DNA from: Rhizobium sp. SL86
Lineage (GTDB): Bacteria; Pseudomonadota; Alphaproteobacteria; Rhizobiales; Rhizobiaceae
Direction: 5' to 3'
Assembly (NCBI RefSeq): GCF_026672545.1
Contig: NZ_JAPPRJ010000001.1
Location: 1,680,001 to 1,744,000, forward strand
DNA: 64,000 nucleotides
Position 1 is the stretch's first letter; each line of letters begins with the position of its first letter. The position numbers and the translations under genes are program-made. The notes under the pieces were generated by a model that had not been told where the DNA came from, searched no databases, and saw only the letters and a list, made by a program, of their open reading frames with translations. This document shows positions 10,298-18,752 of the stretch, one piece after another.

Positions 10298-10666
10298 TTA
10301 CGTCCGGCCTTCGCGGAAAAGCCCGCTGATCGCAATCAGCAGCCAGCCGAGGATCATCAGCACACCGCCGGTGGGGGCGGCCATCGGAAAAAGGCCGGAC
10401 TGGGCAAAGTGACGGGACAGGAGATCGGCGGAAAACAGCAGCGTGCCCAGCGCCAGAACCAGAGCGGCGACAGTTGCCGTCCGAACCCGGCCATCGGCGA
10501 GGTAAAGTGCCAGCAGTACGGGGGCATGGGCAAGGCACATGGTGGAGGCGGAACCAAGAAGGCGCCCGTCACCGCCATGGCTGGCTGCTGCGGCCAGCAC
10601 GACCCCCGATGCGCCCATGAAGCCGGCCAGCATCAGAATGGCGGGGCGGGATGCTGCAAGCCTCAT
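10298..10666 (-). CDS. DUF423 small membrane protein
   Basis: This is a 122-residue protein with four hydrophobic segments and the DUF423 pattern: an early 'GFMGASGVVLAAAASHG', a central 'HAPVLLALYL', and 'TGGVLMILGWLLIAISGL' at the end. The function of the family is unknown. Its ATG overlaps the stop of the haemoglobin gene (ATGA), with GAGGAAGAGG upstream, so the two are translationally coupled. A longer frame to 10786 lies within the haemoglobin gene. Confidence 0.8.
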   Translation of the reverse strand: MRLAASRPAILMLAGFMGASGVVLAAAASHGGDGRLLGSASTMCLAHAPVLLALYLADGRVRTATVAALVLALGTLLFSADLLSRHFAQSGLFPMAAPTGGVLMILGWLLIAISGLFREGRT

Positions 10667-11061
10667 GCCTCTTCCTCGCGGTTTTGCATGTGATGGGCGA
10701 GCCGTTCGACCGGCGCCCAGATGATCTCGCGCAGCTTCGGGTTTTCGATTGTCTCGTCCATGGCCCTTCGGAAGCACAGCAACCATTCATCGCGTTCGGC
10801 AACGCCGATCGGTGCGGCGAAATGACGGGCGCGCAGCCGCGGATGGCCGTATTTCTCCACATAGACAGGCGGGCCGCCGAGATAACCGGTCAGGTAGTCG
10901 TAAAGCTTGTCTTCGCTGCGGGAGAGGTCGGCGGGGTGGATCGCGCGGCAGCGTGCTGCCTCGGGCAAGGTGTCCATCAACTCGTAAAACCGGCGGGCGA
11001 GCGCCCGCACGGTCTCATCTGCGCCGATTGCTTCATACAGCGTGATGGTTTCGCCGCTCAT
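10663..11061 (-). CDS. Group II truncated haemoglobin
   Basis: This is a 132-residue 2-over-2 globin. The 'YGHPRLRARH' segment supplies the proximal haem histidine (F8, His80), and 'RDEWLLCFRRAMDE' supplies the Trp at G8 (Trp93) that marks group II. Proteins of this class bind O2 or NO and are linked to oxygen or nitrosative chemistry; the partner is not known here. The start at 11061 gives the usual length. It overlaps the DUF423 gene by 4 bases. Confidence 0.9.
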   Translation of the reverse strand: MSGETITLYEAIGADETVRALARRFYELMDTLPEAARCRAIHPADLSRSEDKLYDYLTGYLGGPPVYVEKYGHPRLRARHFAAPIGVAERDEWLLCFRRAMDETIENPKLREIIWAPVERLAHHMQNREEEA

Positions 11062-11179
11062 CGTCACCCCGTCCTGTTTGTCAGGGACGGTGTTAGACCT
11101 CTGCGGCACAGGCGGCAAGCGTCATGGCGCCGCAGTTAGGCGCCGCGCCCGGGCGCGGCGTCTCGACCTGCAGCACGGT

Positions 11180-11359
11180 TCATTCGGAACCCGGATCGAT
11201 TTCACGGGCATCCGGATCCGGCAATGCGCCGGTGCCCGGGGTCTTTTCACCATTGACGCGGGCGCGGGCATCGGGTCCGGCCGGGATCACGCCCTGGCGG
11301 GGATGATCCGGGGCCTGCTCTTCACCGACGGCGCGCTGGGCGTTTCTGTCCTTGTCCAT
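11180..11359 (-). CDS. Small acidic, disordered protein of unknown function
   Basis: This is a 59-residue frame starting MDKDRNAQRAVG and ending DPGSE. It is rich in Pro, Asp, Gly and Arg with almost no bulky hydrophobics, so it is probably disordered. GGAGA sits 5 bases before the ATG, and the frame has no competing gene on the other strand. I know no domain for it. It stands alone between the haemoglobin gene and the ABC exporter, all on the minus strand. It could be a short cytosolic stress-type protein, but that is only a guess from composition. Confidence 0.55.
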   Translation of the reverse strand: MDKDRNAQRAVGEEQAPDHPRQGVIPAGPDARARVNGEKTPGTGALPDPDAREIDPGSE

Positions 11360-11443
11360 CTGCTTCTCCTGTTTCGATCCATCTCAATCGACCAGACAAC
11401 GGAAAGGGGCTGACAAGGTTCCGGCAGGGTTAAAAGCCTGGCC

Positions 11444-13339
11444 TCAGGTGGCCGAGGGGCTGGCGGCATCCTCCATCACATCCTCCGGAATGTCATCGAA
11501 GGAGGCGTAGTTGAGGTTATAAAGCTTCGAATACAACTTGCCGTTCGCCATCAGTTCGGCGTGATTGCCGCTTTCGATCAGTTCGCCGTTCTGCAGCACG
11601 ATGATGCGGTCGGCCTCGCGGATCGTCGCCAGGCGGTGGGCAATCACCAGACCGGTGCGGCCTTCCAGCAGTTTCACCAGTGCCTTCTGAATCAGCATTT
11701 CCGTATAGCTGTCGATATTGGCGGTCGCCTCGTCCAGAACCAGGATCTTGGCATCGGCCACCAGCGCACGGGCAAAACTGATCAACTGCCGCTGGCCGAG
11801 CGAAAGATTGCCGCCGCGCTGGCCGAGCTGGCTGTCGTAACCATCCGGCATGCGCATGATGAAATCATGCGCGCCGACGGCCTTCGCCGCCTCGATCACC
11901 TGATCGCGCGTTGCCTCCGTCTTGTGGTAGCGGATGTTCTCGAACACGGTGCCGGTGAACAGGAACGGCTCCTGCAGCACCATGGCGATCTGCTGGCCGA
12001 GGGATTCCTGCGTGAGATCCCGCACATCATGACCGCCGACAAGAACGGCACCTTGCTGCACCTCGTAGAAGCGGTGGATCAGCGACATGCAGCTGGATTT
12101 GCCGGACCCGGTCGGGCCGACCAGCGCCACCGTTTCCCCCGGATTGACCCGGAAGCTGACGTTTTTCAGTACCGGATGTTTCCGGTTGTAGCCGAACACG
12201 ACGTTCTGGAATTCCACAGATCCGTCCATCTCGGCAGAAAGGGCCTTGGCATCCGGCTTGTCCTGAATGTCCACCCGCACGTCCAGCACATCCGTCAGCC
12301 GCTGGCCGGACGCCATGGCGCGCTGCATCACCGAATATTGCAGGGTGAGCGACCGGATCGGGTCGAAAAAACGCTGGATGTAGAAGAGGAAGGCGACCAT
12401 GACGCCGACATCGAGCGCCTGACCCAGAACCCGGGCACCGCCGACAACGATGACGAGCGCCATGGCAATGCCGGTCAGTGTATCGACGATCGGTATCATC
12501 ACCTGTGCCAGACGGGCAGCCTTCAGGTGGTTGATGAGGTTGGTGCGGGCCTTGTCATCGAAGAGCGTGAAATTGACGGTCTGGCGGTCCATGCCCTGCA
12601 CTGCACGCACGCCATGGATGGCTTCAGCCAGCGCGCCACTCGCCACCGAGTTCGATTCATGCGCCGCCATGAAGGATTTGCGTGCCACCGGCAGCCAGAA
12701 GATGCGCACGACGAACAGCACCGGCAGGGCGGAAAGCGTCAGCAGGCCGAGATAAAAATCGAGATACAGCATCACGCCGACGATGCCGATCAGCAGCGTG
12801 ATGTCGCCCACCGACAGGACGGAGGTTTCGAGGAATTCCTGCATGGAATTCACATCGCCCTGCAGGCGCGACATCAGGCGGCCGACCTCGGTCTTGTCCA
12901 TGAAGGAGAGCGAGACCCGCTGGAGATGCGAGAACATGGCGCGGCGAATATCGAAAAGCACGTCTTCCGCCACATTGCCGACCAGCGTTTCCTGCGCATA
13001 GCTCGCAGCGAAATTGATGAGGATCGCCACGCCGAAGGCGATGATGGCGTAAAGAAGTGCGGAGCGATCGCCGCCCGGCTGCATGCCGTGATCGATGGCA
13101 TAACGGATGATCAACGGGATCATCAGCTGCATGGCGGTGAAGACCAGCACGGCGACGACGGCGAGCGTCACCTGCCGGCGGTAGGGACGGACGAAATCCC
13201 AGATGCGCGCAACGATGTTGCGATCGAACACCTTGCCGAAGATTTCCTCCTCGATCCGGTGCGAGCCCACAACGGCGCGGGGCGGGCGGCGTCCGTCATC
13301 GCGCACGTCGGCGCGTTCGGTTTCCATCTCTTCTGCCAT
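11444..13339 (-). CDS. ABC exporter, fused TMD-NBD (second gene of a pair)
   Basis: This is a 631-residue half-transporter with an N-terminal six-helix domain (about residues 45-335) and a C-terminal nucleotide-binding domain with Walker A 'VGPTGSGKSS', signature 'LSLGQ' (canonical LSGGQ), Walker B 'ILVLDEATANID' with the catalytic Glu present, and the switch 'IAHRLAT'. The start at 13339 has GGGGAGAG upstream; a longer frame overlaps the preceding gene. It follows the other exporter gene by 13 bases, so the two probably form a heterodimer. The substrate is unknown; lipids, drugs and peptides are all common for this class. Confidence 0.87.
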   Translation of the reverse strand: MAEEMETERADVRDDGRRPPRAVVGSHRIEEEIFGKVFDRNIVARIWDFVRPYRRQVTLAVVAVLVFTAMQLMIPLIIRYAIDHGMQPGGDRSALLYAIIAFGVAILINFAASYAQETLVGNVAEDVLFDIRRAMFSHLQRVSLSFMDKTEVGRLMSRLQGDVNSMQEFLETSVLSVGDITLLIGIVGVMLYLDFYLGLLTLSALPVLFVVRIFWLPVARKSFMAAHESNSVASGALAEAIHGVRAVQGMDRQTVNFTLFDDKARTNLINHLKAARLAQVMIPIVDTLTGIAMALVIVVGGARVLGQALDVGVMVAFLFYIQRFFDPIRSLTLQYSVMQRAMASGQRLTDVLDVRVDIQDKPDAKALSAEMDGSVEFQNVVFGYNRKHPVLKNVSFRVNPGETVALVGPTGSGKSSCMSLIHRFYEVQQGAVLVGGHDVRDLTQESLGQQIAMVLQEPFLFTGTVFENIRYHKTEATRDQVIEAAKAVGAHDFIMRMPDGYDSQLGQRGGNLSLGQRQLISFARALVADAKILVLDEATANIDSYTEMLIQKALVKLLEGRTGLVIAHRLATIREADRIIVLQNGELIESGNHAELMANGKLYSKLYNLNYASFDDIPEDVMEDAASPSAT

Positions 13340-13352
13340 GCTCTCCCCTCCC

Positions 13353-15215
13353 TCAGCCGGCCAAAGTTTCGTCATCGGGACGGATCTGCAGGTCGTAGAG
13401 CGCGCGGTAGCGTCCCCCCAGCGCCAGAAGCTCCTGGTGCGAGCCGTGTTCGACGATCCGGCCGTCTTCCACAAAGAGGATGCGGTCGGCATGCATCAGC
13501 GAACTCAGCCGGTGTGCGACGATGAGCGTCACCCGGTCGGAGGCGTAACGGCGCATGGCGCTGCGGATACGTTGTTCGGTGGCGGCATCGATGGCGGCGG
13601 TCGAATCATCAAAGATCATCACCGCCGGCTTCAGCATCAGGGCACGGGCAATCGACAGGCGCTGCCGCTGGCCGCCGGAGAGCGAGACGCCGCGTTCGCC
13701 CACGACGGTGCCGTAACTCGAGGGGAGCCCCAGCACGTAATTGTGCAGCTGCGCGCTTTCGCTCGCCCGGGCAATCTGGTTTTCGCGGGCCCAGGGATCG
13801 CCGTAGGCGATGTTGTTTTCAATCGTCGTGGTGAAGAGGAAACTGTCCTGCTGGACAACGACGACGGCGCGGCGCAGCGATTGCAGCCTGACATCCCGAA
13901 TATCCTGGCCGTCAATGGTGATGCGGCCTTCGGTCGTGTCGTAGAAACGCGGGATGAGATGGGCGATCGTCGACTTGCCGCTGCCTGGCGGGCCGACGAT
14001 GCCGATGGTTTCGCCGCGCCTCGCCTCGAAACAGATATCCTGCAGGACCGGATTGTCGGGTGCCGCCGGATAGGCAAAGCCGACATTCTCGAAGCGCAGC
14101 GTGCCCTCGGTCACAGTCAGAGCCGGCGCCTTCGGATCGTCCTTGACCGCGATCTCCATGTCGAGCAGGCCGAATAGCCGGGCGCCGCAGGTGGAGGCGC
14201 GGGCAAAGGCGTTCACCATCAGCCCGAGCTGGCGTACCGGCATCTGCAGGATGGTCATGAAGGTGAGGAAGGAGGCGAGCGTGCCGACGGTGATCTCGCC
14301 CGCCGTCACCTTGGCGCCGCCGACCCACAGAACGAGGCCCATGGCGGCAAAGAAGGACAAGGTCATGGCGCTGGTATTGGCAACCCGGATGCCGACGCGC
14401 TGATGGGCAAGCGACAGCGCATTGCGCGAGGCTTGGTCGAACTTTTCCAGCTCGTGTTTCTGGGCGGAAAAGGCGCGCACGACACGGATACCGCCGAGAT
14501 TTTCCTCCATCACGCGGGTCAGAACGGCGAGCCGCTCCTGCAGGTCGAGCCAGGTGGCACGCAGGCGAAGCTGCGTGACCGACGAACGCCAGCCGACGAA
14601 GGGCACGAAACTCAGCGCCAGAAGCCCAAGCACCACATCGGTCGAGAGCAGCAGATAGGCGCCGATGCCGATCAGGACCGAGAGAAAGATCATCCTGACG
14701 AGGGCTGTCGAGAAATACATGCGCACGCCTTCCAGATCGAGCAGGCCGACGGTGATCAGGTCGCCGGAATGCATGCTGTCATGGAAGCTGAAGGAGAGCC
14801 GCTGGATCTTCTCGTAACAGGCGAGCCGGAGCTCGTAGCCGATATGGTGGCCGACGGCTTCGCTGTAATAGTTCTGCACCATGGTGAAGAGGCCGCGCAG
14901 GACGCTGGCACCGAGCAGGAGAAGGGCGGTCCATAAAAGCGCGTCCTGCGCTTCCACACCCAGGCTTCCACTGGCCATGATGCCCTGGGCCTGGTCGACC
15001 GCCCGTCCGAGCAGTTCCGGGATCATCAGCTGAAAGGCGGAGGCGATGAAGGTGGCGCCAATCGCCGCGCCCGATTGCCATGGGTGGCGAAAGGCCATCA
15101 CAGTGATGCGGGTCAGGATGGAGAGGCCCTTGCCCCAGCCGGCGGCTTTGACGTGGGCAAGCGAGGCGGAAAGCTGGGCTGCTCCGCTGGGGGATGAGGC
15201 TGTCACGATCGTCAT
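13353..15215 (-). CDS. ABC exporter, fused TMD-NBD with degenerate Walker B (first gene of a pair)
   Basis: This is a 620-residue half-transporter with a six-helix domain followed by Walker A 'IVGPPGSGKST', canonical signature 'LSGGQ' and Walker B 'VMIFDDSTAAIDA'. In the Walker B the catalytic Glu is replaced by Asp. Combined with the altered LSLGQ in the partner, this predicts one degenerate and one active ATP site, as in asymmetric heterodimeric exporters. The start is unsure: ATGs at 15215 and 15266 both lack a good ribosome site. A CCGATTC/GAATCGG hairpin at 15307-15325 lies upstream. Confidence 0.85.
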   Translation of the reverse strand: MTIVTASSPSGAAQLSASLAHVKAAGWGKGLSILTRITVMAFRHPWQSGAAIGATFIASAFQLMIPELLGRAVDQAQGIMASGSLGVEAQDALLWTALLLLGASVLRGLFTMVQNYYSEAVGHHIGYELRLACYEKIQRLSFSFHDSMHSGDLITVGLLDLEGVRMYFSTALVRMIFLSVLIGIGAYLLLSTDVVLGLLALSFVPFVGWRSSVTQLRLRATWLDLQERLAVLTRVMEENLGGIRVVRAFSAQKHELEKFDQASRNALSLAHQRVGIRVANTSAMTLSFFAAMGLVLWVGGAKVTAGEITVGTLASFLTFMTILQMPVRQLGLMVNAFARASTCGARLFGLLDMEIAVKDDPKAPALTVTEGTLRFENVGFAYPAAPDNPVLQDICFEARRGETIGIVGPPGSGKSTIAHLIPRFYDTTEGRITIDGQDIRDVRLQSLRRAVVVVQQDSFLFTTTIENNIAYGDPWARENQIARASESAQLHNYVLGLPSSYGTVVGERGVSLSGGQRQRLSIARALMLKPAVMIFDDSTAAIDAATEQRIRSAMRRYASDRVTLIVAHRLSSLMHADRILFVEDGRIVEHGSHQELLALGGRYRALYDLQIRPDDETLAG

Positions 15216-15401
15216 TCCAGTATGAGGCGCGCAGGCGCTCGGGCGAGAGGCGCGCTTGTACCGCATGAATTAGGCGGAAGGTTGCCGAAGGGAATGACAT
15301 AGGAGACCGATTCTGCCGGAATCGGAAGACTTATCTTTTCACAAATCTCAACTGATCCGCGAGGTTGGTGATCAGTCGTCGGACAAGTGCCGGAAGGAAA
15401 G

Positions 15402-15434
15402 GGGCCGCGCTGGGTCCGTTGAAAGGCGCGGCCC
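15402..15434 (-). terminator. Terminator of the frc operon
   Basis: GGGCCGCGC and GCGCGGCCC (15402-15410 and 15426-15434) form a 9-base-pair GC-rich stem, followed on the minus strand by CCTTTCC. It lies 20 bases after the frcA stop. The T-run is weak, so it may mainly protect the 3' end. The remainder of 15216-15454 holds no gene I can support. Confidence 0.6.
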
Positions 15435-15454
15435 GAGGAGCTGGTCGCCGGGGC

Positions 15455-16231
15455 TCAGGCGGCCAGTGGTTCCGGAGACTTTGCCCCGGTCATGAAGGCG
15501 ACGGCATCCGACATCGAATAGTCCTTCGGATTGATCACCGTCAGGCGTTTGCCGAGCCGATGAATGTGGATGCGGTCGGCAACTTCGAAGACATGCGGCA
15601 TGTTGTGCGAGATCAGAACGATCGGGATGCCACGCGAGCGCACGTCGAGGATGAGTTCCAGAACGCGCCGGCTTTCCTTGACGCCAAGCGCCGCCGTCGG
15701 TTCGTCCAGGATGATGACCTTGGAGCCGAAGGCTGCGGCGCGCGCCACGGCCACGCCCTGGCGCTGGCCGCCGGAGAGCGTCTCGACCGCCTGGTTGATG
15801 TTCTGGATGGTCATCAGGCCGAGTTCGGACAGTTTTTCACGTGCGAATTTTTCCATGGCCTGACGGTCGAGCTTGCGGAAGACACTGCCCATGATGCCCG
15901 GCTTGCGGATCTCGCGGCCGAGGAACATGTTGTCGGCGATCGAGAGCGCCGGCGACAGCGCAAGGTTCTGGTAAACGGTCTCGATCCCGGCCTGGCGGGC
16001 CTCGATCGGCGAGCGGAAGCTCACCGGCTTGCCTTCCAGGCGGATTTCGCCCTCGTCCGGGCTGATGGCGCCGGAAATCGCCTTGATCAGCGAGGACTTG
16101 CCGGCGCCGTTGTCGCCGATCACCGCCAGGATTTCACCCGGGTAGAGATCGAAATCGGCGCGGTCGAGTGCGGTAACCTTGCCGTAGCGCTTGACGAGAC
16201 CGCGGGCGGTGAGGATGGGTTCCTGTGCCAT
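15455..16231 (-). CDS. frcA: Fructose ABC importer ATP-binding protein
   Basis: This is a 258-residue single-NBD ATPase with Walker A 'IGDNGAGKSS', signature 'LSGGQRQ' and Walker B 'VIILDEPTAALG', very close to Sinorhizobium FrcA as I recall it. Unlike RbsA/AraG it has only one nucleotide domain, which is characteristic of the Frc group. It energises uptake of fructose (and in S. meliloti also mannose and ribose). The ATG overlaps the frcC stop by one base (TAATG). The frcK kinase-like gene that follows frcA in S. meliloti is not present here. Confidence 0.88.
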   Translation of the reverse strand: MAQEPILTARGLVKRYGKVTALDRADFDLYPGEILAVIGDNGAGKSSLIKAISGAISPDEGEIRLEGKPVSFRSPIEARQAGIETVYQNLALSPALSIADNMFLGREIRKPGIMGSVFRKLDRQAMEKFAREKLSELGLMTIQNINQAVETLSGGQRQGVAVARAAAFGSKVIILDEPTAALGVKESRRVLELILDVRSRGIPIVLISHNMPHVFEVADRIHIHRLGKRLTVINPKDYSMSDAVAFMTGAKSPEPLAA

Positions 16232-17313
16232 TAGCCTGCTACCTTTCTGATCCACTGGTCGATCGCGACGGCTGCGATGATGAGCACGCCGATCAACAGA
16301 TAGGTCCATTGCGGGTCGGTGCCGATGAGGCGAAGACCGAGCGAGAAGACGCCGACGATCAGCGCGCCGAACAACATGCCGAGGATGGAGCCGCGGCCGC
16401 CGAAGAGCGACAATCCACCAATGACCACGGCCGTGATCGATTCGATGTTGGCGAACTGGCCGGCGGTCGGCGAGACCGAACCGATGCGGCCGATCAGCGC
16501 CCAGCCGCCGAGCGCACAGATGATGCCGGAAATCGTGTAGACGGAGATCAGCATCTTCTTGACGTTGACGCCGGCGAGTTCCGCCGCATCCGGATCGTCG
16601 CCGACGGCATAGAGATGGCGACCCCAGGCGGTGGAGTTCAGAACGTACCAGAGCAGCAGGACGAGCAGCACCATGGCGATGACGCCGTAGGTGAAGACGG
16701 CCCCGCCGATGCGGATGTTTTCACCGAAGAACTGCAGGAGCGGTGCTTTGGCGGCCAGATCCTGCGAGCGGATGGTCTCGTTGGCCGAATAGAGGAAGTT
16801 CGTGGCGAGCACGATCTGCCACATGCCGAGCGTGACGATGAACGGCGGCAGCTTGATACGGGCCACCAGGAAACCGTTGATCAGACCGCAGATGGCGCCC
16901 ACGGCAAAACCGGCAAGGATCGCGAGCGGCACGGGCACGCCGTAATTGATGGCGAACTGGCCCATCACGACGGAGGACAGCACCATGATGGCGCCCACCG
17001 AAAGGTCGATACCGGCGGTCAGGATGATCAGCGTCTGGGCCGCACCGATGATGCCGGTGATGGCCACCTGCTGCAGGATCAGCGTCAGCGAGAAGGCCGA
17101 AAAGAACTTGCTGCCGAGGATCATGCCGAAAACGGCGAGTGACAGCAGCAGGACGATCAGCGGGACGGCCGCCGGACTTCCGTGCAGGAAATGCTGGAAT
17201 CGCTGCAGGGGCGTCTTGTCGTGCGTGTCGAACTGGGCGACCTGCGTTGAACTGCCCGACAGGACTTTTTCATATTCCATGTGGGGTTTTGTGGCGGCTT
17301 GTGGCTCGCTCAT
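16231..17313 (-). CDS. frcC: Fructose ABC importer permease
   Basis: This is a 360-residue membrane protein of the RbsC/FrcC family with an N-terminal cytosolic tail of about 45 residues, roughly ten hydrophobic segments, and the family motifs 'ILTAGIDLSVGAIM' and 'GINGFLVAR-like' (here 'LINGFLVARIKLPPFIVTLG'). The ribosome site is GGGAGG about 6 bases before the ATG. It sits between frcB and frcA in the usual order. Confidence 0.88.
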   Translation of the reverse strand: MSEPQAATKPHMEYEKVLSGSSTQVAQFDTHDKTPLQRFQHFLHGSPAAVPLIVLLLSLAVFGMILGSKFFSAFSLTLILQQVAITGIIGAAQTLIILTAGIDLSVGAIMVLSSVVMGQFAINYGVPVPLAILAGFAVGAICGLINGFLVARIKLPPFIVTLGMWQIVLATNFLYSANETIRSQDLAAKAPLLQFFGENIRIGGAVFTYGVIAMVLLVLLLWYVLNSTAWGRHLYAVGDDPDAAELAGVNVKKMLISVYTISGIICALGGWALIGRIGSVSPTAGQFANIESITAVVIGGLSLFGGRGSILGMLFGALIVGVFSLGLRLIGTDPQWTYLLIGVLIIAAVAIDQWIRKVAG

Positions 17314-17453
17314 CGGTTTCCTCCCTTGGCCTCTATCGAGGATATGAGGGCCGACACAGGAGGATAACGGACCCTCGTTTCGTCGGCTATGAGAACTGCA
17401 TGCATCGCATGTTCTGTGTCTGCCTCGAATTTCGGCAGATCACGCTTGCCAGA

Positions 17454-17473
17454 AGGGCGGCCTGAGCCGCCCT
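17454..17473 (-). terminator. Intercistronic hairpin between frcB and frcC
   Basis: AGGGCGGC/GCCGCCCT with a four-base loop forms a perfect 8-base-pair stem 36 bases after the frcB stop. Such stems commonly stabilise the binding-protein message or partly terminate it, giving more FrcB than FrcC or FrcA. There is only a short T-run, so attenuation is an inference. Confidence 0.6.
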
Positions 17474-17508
17474 CCGAGCTGTTCGTTTGCAGCGTCAGCG
17501 CGTGAGGC

Positions 17509-18534
17509 TCAGCCCCAGCACTTGGCGGTGCCTTCCTTGGTGTCGATGGACGGAACGCCCTTGGCCGGCTTGTCGGTCACCAGCGCCACGCCGGTGTCGA
17601 AGAAGTTCTTGCCGGCGGTCGGCTTCGGCTTTTCACCGGTGTCGGCGAACTTCTTGATCGCTTCGATGCCGAGCGATGCCATCAGCAGCGGATACTGCTG
17701 GGAAGTGGCGCCGATGATGCCTTCCTTGACGTTCTTGACGCCCGGGCAACCGCCGTCGACCGACACGATCAGGACGTCCTTTTCCTTGCCCACAGCCTTG
17801 AGGGCTTCGTAGGCACCGGCTGCAGCCGGCTCGTTGATGGTGTGCACGACGTTGATGGTCGGATCCTTCTGGAGAAGGTTTTCCATCGCGGTGCGGCCGC
17901 CTTCTTCATTGCCGTTCGTTACGTCGTTGCCGACGATGCGCGGGTCCTTTTCGTCGCCGATGCGGGTGATGTCACCCACGTCGATGCCAAAACCCTTCAT
18001 GAAACCCTGGTTGCGCAGAACGTCGACGGACGGCTGTGCGGGGGTGAGGTTCAGGAGAGCGATCTTGGCGGACTTCGCCTTGTCGCCGAGCGTTGCAGCG
18101 GCCCACTTGCCGATCAGTTCGCCGGCGAGCAGGTTGTCGGTTGCGAAGGTTGCGTCGGCAGCGTCGATCGGGTCAAGCGGCGTGTCGAGAGCAATCACGA
18201 GCAAGCCGGCCTTGCGGGCTTCCTGAACGGCCGGAACGATACCCTTCGTATCGGATGCGGTGAGCAGGATACCCTTGGCGCCATCGGCGATGCAGGTTTC
18301 GATGGCAGCGACCTGGCTTTCGGAGTCACCGTCGATCTTGCCCGCGTAGGACTTCAGCGTCACGCCCAGTTCCTTGGCCTTGGCCGTCGCGCCTTCCTTC
18401 ATCTTGACGAAGAAGGGGTTGGTGTCGGTCTTGGTGATCAGGCAGGCGGAAACGCCCGCAGCCGATGCCGGCGCGGCGAAAACGACGCCAAGCGCGAGCG
18501 TGGCAAAGGCTGCAGTCAAAACAGATTTTTTCAT
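17509..18534 (-). CDS. frcB: Fructose ABC importer periplasmic binding protein
   Basis: This is a 341-residue RbsB-type sugar-binding protein with a clear signal peptide ([20 protein letters not shown], cleavage after ASA). Binding-site features of pentose/hexose proteins are visible: '[15 protein letters not shown]', 'ALDTPLDP', '[12 protein letters not shown]', 'SVDGGCPG'. AGGAG lies 5 bases before the ATG. It is first gene of frcBCA and divergent from the ROK regulator. Assignment to fructose rests on strong resemblance to FrcB and on the FrcA/FrcC partners. Confidence 0.88.
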   Translation of the reverse strand: MKKSVLTAAFATLALGVVFAAPASAAGVSACLITKTDTNPFFVKMKEGATAKAKELGVTLKSYAGKIDGDSESQVAAIETCIADGAKGILLTASDTKGIVPAVQEARKAGLLVIALDTPLDPIDAADATFATDNLLAGELIGKWAAATLGDKAKSAKIALLNLTPAQPSVDVLRNQGFMKGFGIDVGDITRIGDEKDPRIVGNDVTNGNEEGGRTAMENLLQKDPTINVVHTINEPAAAGAYEALKAVGKEKDVLIVSVDGGCPGVKNVKEGIIGATSQQYPLLMASLGIEAIKKFADTGEKPKPTAGKNFFDTGVALVTDKPAKGVPSIDTKEGTAKCWG

Positions 18535-18672
18535 CGGGCTCCTCCCAGAGTGTGGATCTCCGCACCACGCGGATATTTTAAAGGCAATGACGGTTCCGAG
18601 TGACAGTACGCCTCCTCCAAGCCGTCCGCCCTTGCAGCGCCAATAATGCGCAAAGTTCCATCTCTGTCAATA

Positions 18673-18696
18673 ATTAATTCCGATTGATTTATTAAT
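18673..18696. promoter_or_regulatory. Candidate ROK-repressor operator
   Basis: ATTAAT repeats at 18673-18678 and 18691-18696 (self-complementary hexamers, 18 bases centre to centre) lie in an AT-rich block in the 218-base divergent region between frcB and the ROK gene. NagC/Mlc-type regulators bind AT-rich palindromes of about this size. This is inference only. Confidence 0.4.
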
Positions 18697-18752
18697 GCGA
18701 GGGCGATAGTTTCGCCGCTGGAGAAAAAATGGGTACCTAGGGAGGGGTGGCC

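Noticed and set aside
11561..13525. A 654-codon open frame on the plus strand
   Set aside because: Antisense to an ABC exporter with intact motifs; rich in His, Gln, Asp and Arg as expected for a shadow of a biased coding strand.
15307..15325. CCGATTC/GAATCGG hairpin upstream of the exporter pair
   Set aside because: A real inverted repeat, but with no T-run, no promoter relation and a single copy I cannot assign a role.
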